Shown here in pieces: positions 23,301 to 35,620 of a DNA stretch of 64,000 bases. Below the pieces are notes generated by a model that was not told the origin of the DNA, did not search any database, and saw nothing but the letters and a program-made list of their open reading frames with translations. The stretch is taken from contig JANQBS010000046.1 of assembly GCA_033085395.1 (NCBI GenBank), positions 1 to 64,000 on the forward strand, given 5' to 3'. Within the stretch, counting starts at the first letter, position 1, and each line of letters begins with the position of its first letter. A program made the position numbers and the translations under genes. This DNA comes from Xanthoparmelia taractica (taxonomy: Eukaryota > Ascomycota > Lecanoromycetes > Lecanorales > Parmeliaceae).

Positions 23301-24658
23301 ATGCAATTCGCCGACATCACCACCCCCGCAATTCAACGCTACGGTACGGAGTACTTGGTACATTGACCTCTTCAGAGAAGCGTGAAAACCCTTGAGTGTT
23401 ATATTATTTGCTGCGGTTCAGCTTCTTTCATCACGTTCTCTGTCCATATAGCATGCTTGTCGAAATCGAGCCCCGGAAGGATTCCACAGGTATGCTAGCT
23501 GGACCCATGACGTGGATCCTGGATTTCAAGCCGGGCATTGTGACCACGTGCACTAGGTATTTAACGTTGGGCGTGAGCGACATGAGTGAGAGCCAGATGT
23601 CAGCGTGAAGGTCGAAAGCTCCTGTCACCCGCCTGCTGCACCGACTTCGTGCGGACATGAGTTGGGAGAATGCGGCCGCCGCGCTTGAAAGATTGCAAAC
23701 ATGAGCGCAGACAGGGCAAGGATTGCGGCCGCGAGACCCTTCAAGAAGTCTTGGTTGGCCATAGCTAGATGCGGAGATCATGCGGGCTGTCTTGCGCGCA
23801 ATAAGTCTTGCAAAGATGAGACTTGCAAAGATGATGGGTGTTGCAATTGTCAGCTTTGGCAAGACAAGCAGAGACCTCACTCACTTGGCACTCGAGTTCT
23901 GCTTTAGCGAGTGAGCAGTCGCGCAACGCGACATCTACTTGCATTTATACAGTAAACAAAAGTCGGTCACATTGAACCCTCATTCGCAATCCCAAATTGA
24001 GATACTTTTTTCTGCAATCAATCATTGAGAATAATGGAGGATTATATATCATTCGTCTAATTTCAGTACGCTGAGGATTTCTATCTCCGTGTTATACTCT
24101 TTGACAACAAGCGTCAATACTCATTCTGACTGATCGAGACAGCTCAATAATCAAGTCTCTGTGACGAATCGCATCCAGCGTGTCTCATGAACCCATATCG
24201 TTGATGCAGTAACTGCAGTATTCCGTGCCGAGACTCTGAACATGTCAAGGAGCTTCAACCCACTCCCTGACTTGTGATTAGGGAGTAAAGCTCAAAAAAA
24301 AGCGGTACCATGATCCCCTTTGACACGAGAAGCAAATTGCGAATCGATACCGTGGTACTCTGCGTACTTACTGTACTCCCTAAGCTTACAGCTTCTTCCT
24401 CGCCCCTTTCTTTTTCCTTTGCCTCTTGCATCTTAGATCACCACCCGAAAGACATTTAGTGTATGGTCTGCATGAAATCAAATGCTAAGAGAGCGTTGAG
24501 TGCGGACCCTTATCTAGTGAGGCAGATGCAATTCCAAAGAGTCATTCCATTGTCTGCCTCCAGTGTCCTCCTTTCATAGGGCTTATCGTGGAAGTAAGAT
24601 ATCGACCGCAGCAGAGCCAGCTCGTAATGCAATCCTTGGACGGGACATATCGAGCCTT
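23301..24658. other. Intergenic, no supported gene
   Basis: The minus-strand frame 23431-23880 is open for 149 codons but has low-complexity, non-conserved-looking sequence, and I reject it. A short imprecise duplication (CTTGCAAAGATGA) occurs around 23810-23835. Nothing else was recognised. Confidence 0.5.
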
Positions 24659-26674
24659 CTAAGTGTTGAAAAGGAAAGGGGAGAACTCGTCTTCTAACGA
24701 GTCATCTCCGTCCGAAGATTGCGTCTCGGAGATGTCAGGCGACAATGGACAGCCAGTCTCCTCGAAATGAAGCCAACACCGGATGCACCAGAATTCCTTT
24801 CTATCTGGTGTAATGCTTGAAGTGTTATCTTCTTTAGTGGAAGACTCCTCGTCCGGGTTGGCAGCTTCATCTTCCTGTGGAGTACGGTTGGGCGATAAGT
24901 CGCTCCCATCAGTGGCGTTGGTCAGCGAGTCCTGCTTGGATATTGCAGGGTGGCCTTCGCTATTCGAAGATTGCTCCTCCTGGGTGTCTGAGCAGAAGCT
25001 CTGCAAGTGAATTCCATTCTTGATGTTTTCGAGTATGTTTTGCCAAAATGTTTGAACTCTGACCTCGCCAAGGGTCCCGCCACTGCAGCTGTCGCAGAGT
25101 AATCCAGCATAAGTCTTGACGCTGGGCTTAAAGTCGAGTTCGAGCAAAGCGGTGAGCGTCTCTATTCGCCATCCGGCGCTGAGCAAAGGACGTCCTTCTT
25201 TCAGTTCTTGGCGAGCGATGTCCTCGACATTAGGATACATCTTTCGCAGAGCGTTCCGAAAGCCCCACAATATCCATGAAGGGTACATAGCCAAAGAAAG
25301 AGCTGATTCTGGGACAGGGCTATATCTATGGCTTAAGTGGACAAAATGAGGATCAACTCCCCACGCGAGCAGCGTGTTGACAATATTCCACCTCCGAGTG
25401 ATCATATATTGAAAAGGAGGGGGCCCTCGAAGCTCTTGTTTAAGATCATCGAGGATTCTTGGAGACCCCAGGCTTAAAAGAAAGTCAGCAGTGTCAGACT
25501 CTATTAAAACACCCTCGAAACCGAATAATTTCCAAAGTGCTCTCGCGTTATAATTAGCTTTAACGTCCGAGCTTAACGATTGTAGGATCGATGAATAGAA
25601 CCTGTCTAATGCCCCGGATCCTGTGGGATTACGAGGGTTCACAAGGTACCATCCATCTCCACACTCATCCCAAAAATCAAAAGAATCCTCAAAGATCCGA
25701 CAGGTGTCGGTGGCATTGACTAGTCCATCTTCAGTGATTGAACAGCGGTCTATTTGCATAAGTGGGATCTGTGGGAACCTTTCCAGAAGAGTCAGTCTCC
25801 ACGATACTAGCCATGGGTCTTTCCGAGGGTGGGACACTGTACAAAGGGTGGAAAGTTCTTGCTTTCTTGTCGGCTCCGGCTTCTATCAAGAATTTGCATA
25901 GACCCGGGTTATGACTTCGTACCGCAAACTTATGACAGAAGTCAGATCCGTGGCATTTTCGGATATAGCCTCGTCACTTAAAAGTAACATGGTATAACTT
26001 ACATGGGGGGCAGTTCGACCCTTAGAGTCGACATCCCGAACGGATGCCAGATTGTTTGAGATCAAATCTTGGACCCTTTCGATATCACCTTGGTCGCAGG
26101 GTTTAAATATCGAAGCGTCATCGGGTACAAGGTGTATGGGTTTGATGCACCATTGCCATCCCTGAGTCGATGAATCGAAGGTAGAGACGTTGTAAGCATA
26201 GTTGAAGCCAAGCTTAAGAAGCCACTGAGCTGGCAGAATCTTGAGAGATGTTTCGTGTTCGACCTGATAATCCTCATCGTCAAAAGCTTCATCATCAACG
26301 AGTCTAGGCCTCAATAAGCGTGTTGTTGTAATGGTGGTGACGGTGCCAAAAAGGGTTTGCTTAACATAAACCCGTACGCTCGATAATTCTTTCGTCGATG
26401 TCTGCTGTCTAGATCGATGCGGCATCTTATGGCGACATGAATGAGCGTATTGGTCAGTATCCGGACTGACGACAGGCCAAGGAGTCGTGCTTTGATCCAT
26501 TGAGAGATTGTTGGCTAGATCTTGAACTGCTACATCGGAGTCGAGCTCGAAGCAAACACGATGCACAGGATTCTGAAATTTTCGACAGGTTCGAAAAACC
26601 TGCCCACGTAGAGTGTCGATGTGGTCATCAAAAACCGACGGGCTGTTCGTGATTGTACTAACAGTCGTCGACAT
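24659..26674 (-). pseudogene. Ankyrin-type fungal protein with a frameshift
   Basis: Exon 1 (26674-26003) starts MSTTVSTITNSPSV and contains WQWCIKPIHLVPDDASIFK, then GDIERVQDLISNNLASVRDV, an ankyrin-like unit. A 74-nt intron follows (GTAAGT...CATAAG), and exon 2 resumes the ankyrin repeat (FAVRSHNPGLCKFLIEAGAD). The frame then has to shift between about 25885 and 25840 to enter a 390-residue open frame (SHPRKDPWLVSWRLTLLERF onward, with WDECGDGWYLVNPRN) ending SPFLFNT. The family is common in filamentous ascomycetes, often in many copies, and its function is unknown. The shift is either true decay, an assembly indel or an unrecognised short intron. It starts only 88 bp after the stop of the NWD-NACHT NLR on the same strand. 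Confidence 0.7.
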
Positions 26675-26762
26675 TTGTTCGATTTGCAGGCTAGAGAGAT
26701 GGTTCGCAATTGTTGTTAGATCGTGTTGTTGGCTTTGATACCGTTTACGGTCCAGACGCCTT

Positions 26763-29700
26763 TCATTCCATTAAGTGCGATCCCTTCCCATCCTTAGCAT
26801 TAGTATCCGCACCATGCTCTAGAAGCTCATTCACTACGTGGTCGTAGCCGCACCAGACCGCGTTACGTAGCGGTGTAAATCCATTGATGTCTCTGGGGTC
26901 GACGTTTACAGTCCGATCAAGCAGCACTTTCACCACTTGACTCTGACCCAGCAAGGCCGCTAAATGTAATGCTCTTGGCTCTGCTAGTGTCGCTGATTCA
27001 GGTCTTTCGCAAGCCCCATGGTGCAGGAGTAGTCGTACCACGTCCTTGGTGCCTCTACTAGCCGCGATACGGAGTAATGTCATCTTCCGAATGGCTTTAG
27101 TGGTGTGTTCCCACTCCTCCACAATCTCCTCAGGTGGAAGTTTGCCGTCGAAAGCAGGTCCAATGTAGACATCGCCATCCCAAATTGCAATAGTCTGATC
27201 GTGGTACATATCATCAATTTGGTCGAGGTCTTCCACTTCATCTACGCCAACGAGCTCGCTCTCTACGTAGTCAACATCTATAGAGATGTCCGTTCGACTA
27301 CTGCCGGTTTTTGTGTTATGCTCAATTTCTTCACCAGGTGTAGAGCCACCAAAAGCTTTCTGTGTATCGCTTCCGCCCACCGAGATCGAAAGATTTCCTC
27401 CAGAACGTTCAGTGTAGAGGCAAGAGGATTCTATTTCGTGGTCTTCATCGTTAAAAAAATACTTCTGCTCCGGGATCTGCTCCGTAATCAAGAAGCAGAC
27501 CCACTTTCGCTGCATCGTCTTTCCAAACCGCAATTTCCAACGCGGTTCTATACACGTCGAGATTTTTTCTAAGAATTGTCATTCGGGCTAGCTTTTCAAA
27601 TTGTCCACGGTCTTCAATTCCCGCATGGACTTCGGCCCCGTTTTCAAGTAAGATGCGCATCGTCGACTCCTCTGCGTAATTGGTTGCAAGATGCAATGTC
27701 GTGCCGCGTACAAAATCGGTGACGCTCGTTCGGGCTTCCAGGTCTGCACCGGCCGCAAGCAACTCCCGCATCATGCCATGGTCTTCTTTCAATGTGGCTA
27801 ACATAAGCGGTGCCCCACAAAACCTCTTCACCTCGCGCTCTGAACCGTCTGTTTCAATCTCTTTACGCCATGGAGTATCCCAGTCGCCAGCCTCGATATC
27901 GGCTCCGTTGTCTAGCATGATTCTTACCAAATCCAAGTTCCCATGTCTCACTGCTCGATTCAAGGCAGCGGCTCCTTCCTCATCTCGGGCATTTACGTCA
28001 ACTCCCTTGAACAACAAGTACTTCACCAACACTGTAAGCTCGAGATCAGACGCAAGGATAAGATCGGTGAATCCCGAGGGTTGGTAATCATCTTCAGCGA
28101 ATTTCTTCACACGAAGCCATATCCAACAGCGTCGAGATCGTACATTGCAGAGTTGTGCAGATTCCTGGAGTAACGCTTTCTGTGATTCCGCCGGAGATAA
28201 GTTCAAGTGTGTAGTCCACTATTCGGCGGCGTATTTCAGAAGCACATGACCATCGCAATACCTCTCGTATTGTACCGTCGATACATGATCGTCTAGACTT
28301 TCAGCCGACAGCGGATCTGTTTCAAAATCATCGAGCAACAGGAGGGACACACAAATGCCTGCAAGTAGCGCATTCGATTCCTCTGGTTTCAACGAGTGCT
28401 GCCACAGCTCTGCGGTAGGTTCGGAGTCCGCATAATTCCATCTCAAGAAATCTTTCGCAGTCTGATGTATTAAGAAGACCCTGGAGCGATCCGTGTAAAT
28501 GAAAAGCCCACATATACTCTTGATCCATAGTTCAAAGGCCGCGGCGCTCTCGAGTTCCAGGTCTTTGTAGCATCTGCAATCTTTCTCTATAGACATTGCA
28601 ACATTCAACTCTTTCAAGGTCAACGCGGTCTCTGCACCAATGGTGATATGAAGGAGTTTGGTAGCTAAATTCTTGTCCTTCGTTTTTGCTAGAATCATCT
28701 CATAGGCTTTACTAACACTCTGCGGTATCGTTTCAATCTCTTTCCGTATTGCCTTCTTGTTCCCAGCATTATCGCTATTACGTATCTGGTCGAGAATGAG
28801 GTACAGCCACAGATACGTACGATTCTCGATACTCAATAGCTGTGTGAGGAGAAAATCTTCTGTCTCTCTGTCGAAGCACCTTTCTGACGCTATTGCCGAG
28901 ACTTCGGAATGTATGACAAGGTCAATTTCTTCCTTGATAATGTCCGACTCATCGTCTCCGGACAGATGTATCGTCGAGAAGCGTCGAATCAAGCCGTGAA
29001 ACTGTGCTCTGATGTTGCGGTACGGTCGGCTTGTCAACAAAAAGCGGAGATTTTGGTATCGAGCTTTACTGCCTTCCGCTTTTCTGTAGAATGTCTTGAG
29101 CTTTTCTAACAGGATGATCTGCTGGGCTTCTTCACATTCATCAAGAGCGTCTAACACACACACGATCTCCCCTGCTCTGAAATCTGCAGCAGTATGCTCC
29201 AATATTTCCCACATTTTACTGAACATGGAAGCCAGCTCATCTCCATTTTCATCAAATGCGGATGCTGCATGTTCAACAAGGCTAGGTATTTTTGTGAACA
29301 GCCGGTGTAAGATAGCAGACAGGGCTTTAGTAATACTTTTCGAATCTGGTGAGACATCTTTAAAGAAGAAATAGCATATGGTAGCATGCTGTGGGTCCAA
29401 AGTTGCGAGTTTTTCTTCTACGAGGCATCTGCTCAGGACGGATTTACCACAGCCGGGGTTTGCTGATACCCAGAGCAAACTGGCGTTTGGATCGTTTCGC
29501 CACGTCTGGAAACGAGGGTGATTGAGGAACCAGTTGCAGGTACCCGGTTGACGAGGCGGAGTCCTCTCCATTTGATCGCAGTACGGGTTCTTGGCGCGCA
29601 GAGCTTGTAACAAGTTCCGGGTGTCTTCCCTTTCTCTCCAACTACGGTCTTCTCTTACATGGGCATCCACGGCCATGTAAGTATTCATACCCTGCTCCTG

Positions 29701-30675
29701 CAACTTTTGAAGACACACGTTCCATGACTGCAAAAGGGTATCAATTTTGACATTTTTCTCTTTCATTCCTGCGTCAAGCTCCTCCTGTCCGAGTTCCTCC
29801 GCTATTCGCGAGCATATGGAGTCTAACTCTTTGATCTGAGATAGTACTGTCTTCCATTCGTCCCATTTCAAGACAGCACGGCCAAACCGAAGAGCCCAGC
29901 TGTGAGAACATTGGCGCATAAGGCGGATTTGGTATTCAAGGATCTTACTGTAAAGCTGACCATGTTTTTCTCGAGATCTATGACTAGGGCACGAGTGTCT
30001 GCCTGTTTGCGAACAATGCGGCTTGTATTCGGCCTTCTTAGACGTTCGATCACCTGGTTTCGATGAACAATGAACCGAATGGACTCAAAACCCCGGATGG
30101 CCTCGTCACGTTGTGAGGTAGGGTTCAGAAGTAGCTAGAAACCAGTTTCAGCGATAACACCAAGTACAGACCTCAAAAGCAGCAGAGAATTCCTGTTGTT
30201 GAGTCCTCGTCTGATCCCGTGCTCATTCAGAGTCCTCATTGGATGAGGGGCAGCAAACCAGCCTTCAAGTACTGCTGCCTTGAGATACAGACCAGATATT
30301 GACAGTCTTCAAAGGATGAAATATTTCAGAAATGAAGAGAAGTCCATGGAACTTTTCAATACTCACAGGCAAAAGCACGCAGACACCAGCCCAGGCAAGC
30401 GCTGCGTGAGGCTCCGCATTGACGGCAGAAGAAACGAAGTCCTTGGCAAATATGACTATTCGGATGAATTTATCGAACTGTTCATGCAGTACGACCTTTC
30501 TACCAGCCATTGTGAAGCCAGTTTGATCATTTTTAATAGAGTCTAGCCTTTTCGTGATGAAGGCCGATAGTTGCTCTTGTCTGGCAAGAGATCCATTAGG
30601 CGCAAGGTGGGTATTGTCTTGGTTTATTCGCATTATTGACTCTTCGTACTGCTCCACAAGTTTGCTGTGCGTCAC
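26763..30675 (-). pseudogene. NWD-NACHT-ankyrin NLR with stop and frameshifts
   Basis: The order of parts is: an N-terminal NWD region (LVEQYEESIMRI, AWAGVCVLLP, a 232-nt intron at 30135-30366, LLLNPTSQRDEAIRGFESI); a linker (YSKILEYQIRLM, RAVLKWDEW); a NACHT NTPase with P-loop SANPGCGKSVLSR, Walker B VCVLDALDECEE and FLLTSRPYRN; then several ankyrin repeats (VKYLLFKGVDVNARDEEGAA, LVRIMLDNGADIEAG, VKVLLDRTVNVDPRDINGFT) ending ADTNAKDGKGSHLME. This class is known from Podospora and relatives as heterokaryon-incompatibility and immune-type receptors. Three lesions are visible: a one-base shift near 29952-29960, an in-frame TAG at 28219-28221 between NACHT and ankyrin parts, and a +1 shift at the A7 run 27453-27459. 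The 5' end is unresolved; no ATG fits the frame. Confidence 0.88.
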
Positions 30676-33107
30676 TGCGAGCGTCTCTTCGGTAGCTCCT
30701 CAGATCGTCTGAGATGCAACTCGAAATGCTGCGATCACTAAATTTCCGACACCCTGTTCTCGTCGCCTCCGCAGCGGCAAACCTAGTGGCATCGTGGCTA
30801 GCCTGAGATAAACTTGCGCGCTCTTCGTTCTGCGATAAAGTCTTTCAACGAGCTAATCATCAAGCAGTGTAGATACATGTATATACTTTCCCCAGGGAAC
30901 AATTGCCACGTTTTGGAAGCCTACAACATGGTGGGCAAGGCTACCTGCCAAGACACACCAAGCCGGTAACTCGCAGACAGTCTTGCGCACTGTAACCCAA
31001 TCGGTGCTTTCTGCATAGACCGTGCATAATACAACCCTCATCGTTCTCGAATGTCTTGCTCTTGCTCTGGGACTTATGTAACCAACTTGAAGCTATCCGA
31101 ACTTGATGTAATGTTTCCAATTTTGAGTGCATGAAGCAAGACACCTTTAGCGGTTTAAGAATACAGATTTTTAAATACATTAGCGAGGGTTGCTTGACGA
31201 ATTGGACTACGAAGAAAGGACTATTCTGATTTTGAAATCTCAAGAAATTAACCGAGGCATCGGGTTCAGACTTTTATCATCCACTGGTGAAGGGACGTAC
31301 CTCGCTGCTTGTCTCGCTAGGGTTCTCTGAATGTGTGTCTGATTGCATTTTCCATTCCTCAATCTTCATTAACTGTCCCTGTCGTCTAACTAGTCCGCCA
31401 TTCATACAGACCCGGGAGTTTAAGTCTATCAGAACCTAAGCAACGAAGCCATTCTGTCTATCGAGAGTCTGCCCATCGGATCCACTAATATGCATCCTGA
31501 GAGAGCCACAACCCCGGTCCGAACTGAGTACATCTGTCCAAAGTCTCCATGAGTACCCAACTGGCTATGTCGGCTATTGCCTATTGGTTCGCTCTCAATG
31601 TGGCATCATGACTCTTCACACCAGCGATACCCTCAGGGCTGCTGTTCAGGTTGAACTGATATTTCTCCGTGACAGAATTACAGGTTTTTCGGATTCTCTG
31701 AGCAGCATCTGCCCACCGTCTTAGGAGACAGATGGCTATGTAGCAGGCGTTAAATGATCAAGTAACATGCTACGAAGTGCTAGGGAGAATCTTCATCGGG
31801 ACATACATAATCCGCCCCGGCCTTGGCAACTGGGGGACAAGCGTGCCATATTGTACGAGTACCGGACTGTCTTGGTGGAGGAGGATTCAGCTCGGCTTTC
31901 GCTGTGGGATACAGTAATCGGTGATGATGCTCCACTCACGCCATCGAAGAGGACGAAAAGTCCTGCATCCTGAGCAGTCAGCATCGAATGCAGCAAATGT
32001 AAGCCATTTTTTATCCTCCCCATAGGATCAACGTCTTCGGCCTGGTCCGCATCGGGCGTCCGTCGCAAATGCCAAAGCTAGAAGTATTGGGTCACTTGAA
32101 GGAGACATCTAGGGTCGTGCGGACGGCATCATACATAAGGATAGACTTTCTTTACCCCTCCCTAACCAGCGCCGAGCATCTCGCCGTACGAGGAGCCTCC
32201 ACGAGCAGCGAGACCACAGAACTTGTCTTGGGGAAAGCCCAATGATGTTAGGCATGCGAATATAAAAGGTACCAAAAGCCAATTACTCGGAAGGCGAAGG
32301 CCATCTCTGCGTGACGATTCATGCCTTGCTCTCCAAGAATCGCAACCAGCGGCCCAGTGCCGAACCCATTAAGTACTGTCATTACAAGAAGGCTGAAATG
32401 AGCGCGAATGAACTGGATTTCGTACGATTCTGATCAACGCGGGCACTGGCCCAATGGTCTGAAGCATACACTACGATTCTCAGCTTGTCCAATTTGACTT
32501 TCGATCTGCTTTGAGCTATGCTGTGGGCCACTGTCACGTAAGTATCAAATGTGTTTGTGGTGGAAACTACCAATCAGATTACGAAATGGCCTGGAACAGA
32601 AAAAAAGCGTGATGCCGAGTATGACCGAGATGCCACACAACCATTCGCTTAGTGGTGCATCAACCAATTAGGAAGGCCGCCCGAGACAAGATCAGGGAGA
32701 AACTGCCAACTTTGGCATGGAAGAAGTATAGAAGACAAAAAAAAACCGTCACACTGTCGCTTTCAAGGAACGGATATATTGTTAGTACCCACATGGCGCG
32801 CAAAAAGGCACCAAAGCAGCATGGCCACCCTCGTCATTGCCATCACGCTTGGAAGTATAACGTGTGAGGATAGTATGAGTACGAGGACATCATACACGTC
32901 TTTTGGTTTATATGATAACTTTTGCCATCTCCTACGCTTTCTTCTCCAGTCCGCTTACAACACAAGTAGCCCGATCGGACCTGGCGGCGCTTGGCACTAC
33001 CTACATAAAGGGTCTTCACTGCACATAGACCTTTTGGCAGCTATTGATACATTCATACAGACATCTTTCAACCATTCTATTCAAGTCTGTCACCAGAACC
33101 CTTAGTT
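30676..33107. other. Intergenic with weak coding-like traces
   Basis: Minus-strand stretches at 31793-32068 and at about 32230-32400 (for example NGFGTGPLVAILGEQGMNRH) look faintly protein-like but lack starts, splice sites or a recognisable family. I list them only as possible remnants. No transposase, LTR or tRNA is seen. Confidence 0.4.
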
Positions 33108-34161
33108 ATGGCTCGAACCACTTTCAAGGGACTCATCCAGTCCCTATACTTTCTCTCAATGATCGCTCTCGGATCTACGCAAGCACCTCAATGCCCTAAT
33201 AATCTTGCCGTCTACAACCCCAACTTGCGCACCATATGCGTAAATGGAAGTAAGGCCGCCCGCCTATTCTCTGTTCCCTTCTTACACACCGTATACTGTA
33301 TACTAAGGTCTCCCGTAGCGTTCATCATTGTACCTATCAGCAAAACCACAGTCCAAAGCGCCGTCGCGCCCTACAATCTTGTACCCTTGCCCACGTCCGA
33401 CAAATCACTCTTTCCGAACGGGTTTCCAGAAGGAATGCATCCCGTGCTCGTCCAAGTTTCCATGGAGAACGACATCCGCATGACGGCGCTGCAGATCCCG
33501 ACGCCCTTACTAGCTGGCAGCATAACAATACCGTGGGTAGATCGTCTCGGGGGTGGGACCACTGGATTCTCCTTCAGTGTAAAACAATATATTGGTGGGT
33601 ATAAGGGAAGTGATGTGGGAGGTTATGTTCCCGGTAAGCGCTTATCTCACCACCGCACCAAGCACAAGGGGCTGATTATGCACGCAACTCATAGCCCTTG
33701 TCGGTAGTCTCGGTGGCACAACTATTTACGTCGCCTCCTTCGTCCCTAACGATGGCCCCTACGAACAGATCTCAACCTCGCCACCGGAATACATTGCCCA
33801 AGTCAAAGATGTCATCGTACCGAACCCAGTTTCCGGGCCTGGCGTGATCGAAGAAGCCGTCGATATGGACTTTTTCACCGTCTCGAACTCGAGCTACACA
33901 GCACATACCTTCCATGAAGTCATCTCGCAGCCTCTGATCTTGACAAATGGCCTATGCCAGAGGAACCCGATATATTTCAACCAGACGTTTACTGATCCCG
34001 TCTTCAGGAATGGTACGGTCACGCTGTATTCGCCTGGTGGGGCTTTTGCGGGTGTGTATAGTGGTGTGCAAGGATACTCGGCGAGCGGGGAGATGGTGGG
34101 GTATAATGCGGAGCCTTGCTCCAGTGCGGCTGCGAGTACTGATCCGAAGGCATTGGCATGA
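33108..34161 (+). CDS. Secreted acetoacetate decarboxylase-like protein
   Basis: Exons 33108-33249, 33319-33633 and 33695-34161 sum to 308 codons (307 aa). Residues 1-25 form a signal peptide (LIQSLYFLSMIALGSTQA). The mature part runs VPISKTTVQSAVAPYNLVPL, then NGFPEGMHPVLVQVSMENDI, TIPWVDRLGGGTTGFSFSVK and, after the second splice, ALVGSLGGTTIYVASFVPND and IVPNPVSGPGVIEEAVDMD. It resembles a family of fungal secreted proteins with an acetoacetate-decarboxylase-like fold. The usual catalytic Lys cannot be confirmed by eye, so activity is uncertain. Several NxT/NxS sites suggest N-glycosylation. No lesion is seen. Confidence 0.8.
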
Positions 34162-35620
34162 GATCTGGTGATAGACTATGGAAGGAGGCAATGATGCTAG
34201 GGATTTCCTGCAGATTTTTGGATTTTGTACGAGGGTACATCAAATGGTAATAAAAGTTTATGAACTTTTGATGGAACAACTCTGACTAGGTAGGAAAGCC
34301 ATGGCAACTCATGAAGACTCGCTAGAATGATATGCAGATTCAACAAGACAAAGTGATTAAGACTGTGCAAGCCTCTGTGGAGTTGCAACCTGACACTGTT
34401 CATCAACCTAGATTTTGCATATTGACGACTCATAACATACCGTTATGATAATGATGAATGCCGCAGATCCGCCCAAAACAGCTACCCTTTTCACCACGCG
34501 AAGCGTTATGAATATCCTGGCTTCTTCTTTCTACTTTGAACCTCAAATGCAGCAATTAACAACAGCGTGACGGTTCAATGATGTAGATACTCTTGTTCGC
34601 GACTGAGCTCCAGCTCATTATCTTCGGACCCCTGGTTCAGCATGAAAGGGAATCACCATTGGTCGAGCGACGCGCATGAGGGTCTGGTCCCTTCTTATGA
34701 TACGCCTTCAAGCTAGCCGACATGAAGCGATACTGTGCGATTTCACGCAATTTCGTAAAGCAAAACGGGGGGGTTTTCTGGTGTGTGTGCTATCTGCTAT
34801 ACGCTTAGGTAGATCTCAAATGCCCGTGCCGGACAATATAGTGCCCACCCTCGGTGTTACAGGCCCCTTTTCTACTTTCTTTCACCCTTTAGCGTAGCAT
34901 TCAGGCTCAGCATCCCCGAGAGCTCTGTCGTCTCAAATGGTCTAATAATGAAATTTCTTGGGGAAAGAGATTTACGAGCAGATTAGCAGCAGGAAAGGGG
35001 AGAAGACGGGGGAGAGGATAAAGATAGAATGAAGCAGCCTCGTAGATGGGTCATTGCGTTCTCAAGGAGGGAGAGGCATTGTCAATGGCGCCGTCTGTTA
35101 GAGTTGGAATTCACATTCCACGACTGGACCATCTGAGGAATACAAATCACACCGAATTCACTATGCAAAGACATCGACATCTTTCAATGGCCTGCTGGCC
35201 AAAGGAAATGAGAGCGTAGTATCAGAACACTTGTGTAATAGCTAGTTCTGGTTGGCACCGCTAAAAGTCAACCATCAGCAGATGGTGTTTCATTCAGATC
35301 TCACGTTTCGACGCCAGACATGTTATTAGCGTGTGCATCAAGCTTGTGAGATACTTTGAGGTGGTTATCTTTCTACTCGTTTATCAGATTTAGGATTAGA
35401 AGAACTGTCTTCCAATACATGATTTTATCAACTGCCAAGGATTCCTAAGCTTTGGGCAATCACTAATACGCGCTAGTAATTCCAATATTAGGTAAGCGCG
35501 AAGGTGAAACATTCACATCTTGTTTACCTTTCAAATCACTATTTCACCTCATTGATTCCATCTCTCAAAAGTATCTCGCATCAATAAATCCTCTGATTTA
35601 CGCCTCTAGCTCTATCGACA
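34162..35620. other. Intergenic, no supported gene
   Basis: Open frames on both strands at 34197-34433 and 34676-34897 are short and unremarkable. A block at about 35436-35500 (TGCCAAGGATTCCTAAGCTT and onward) loosely resembles 74-130 at the window start, possibly a shared degenerate element. The right end holds the promoter of the F-box-like gene. Confidence 0.45.

Noticed and set aside
23431..23880. 149-codon minus-strand ORF
   Set aside because: No conserved segment, no splice logic, and low-complexity repeats of the AAAA/RSR type.
29930..29975. Short intron (GTAAGATCC...TCACAG) near the NWD region
   Set aside because: It would remove the conserved YSKILEYQIRLM segment and does not restore the frame.
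31767..32573. Possible transporter or regulator gene
   Set aside because: Protein-like traces are too weak, without start, splice sites or a recognisable motif.
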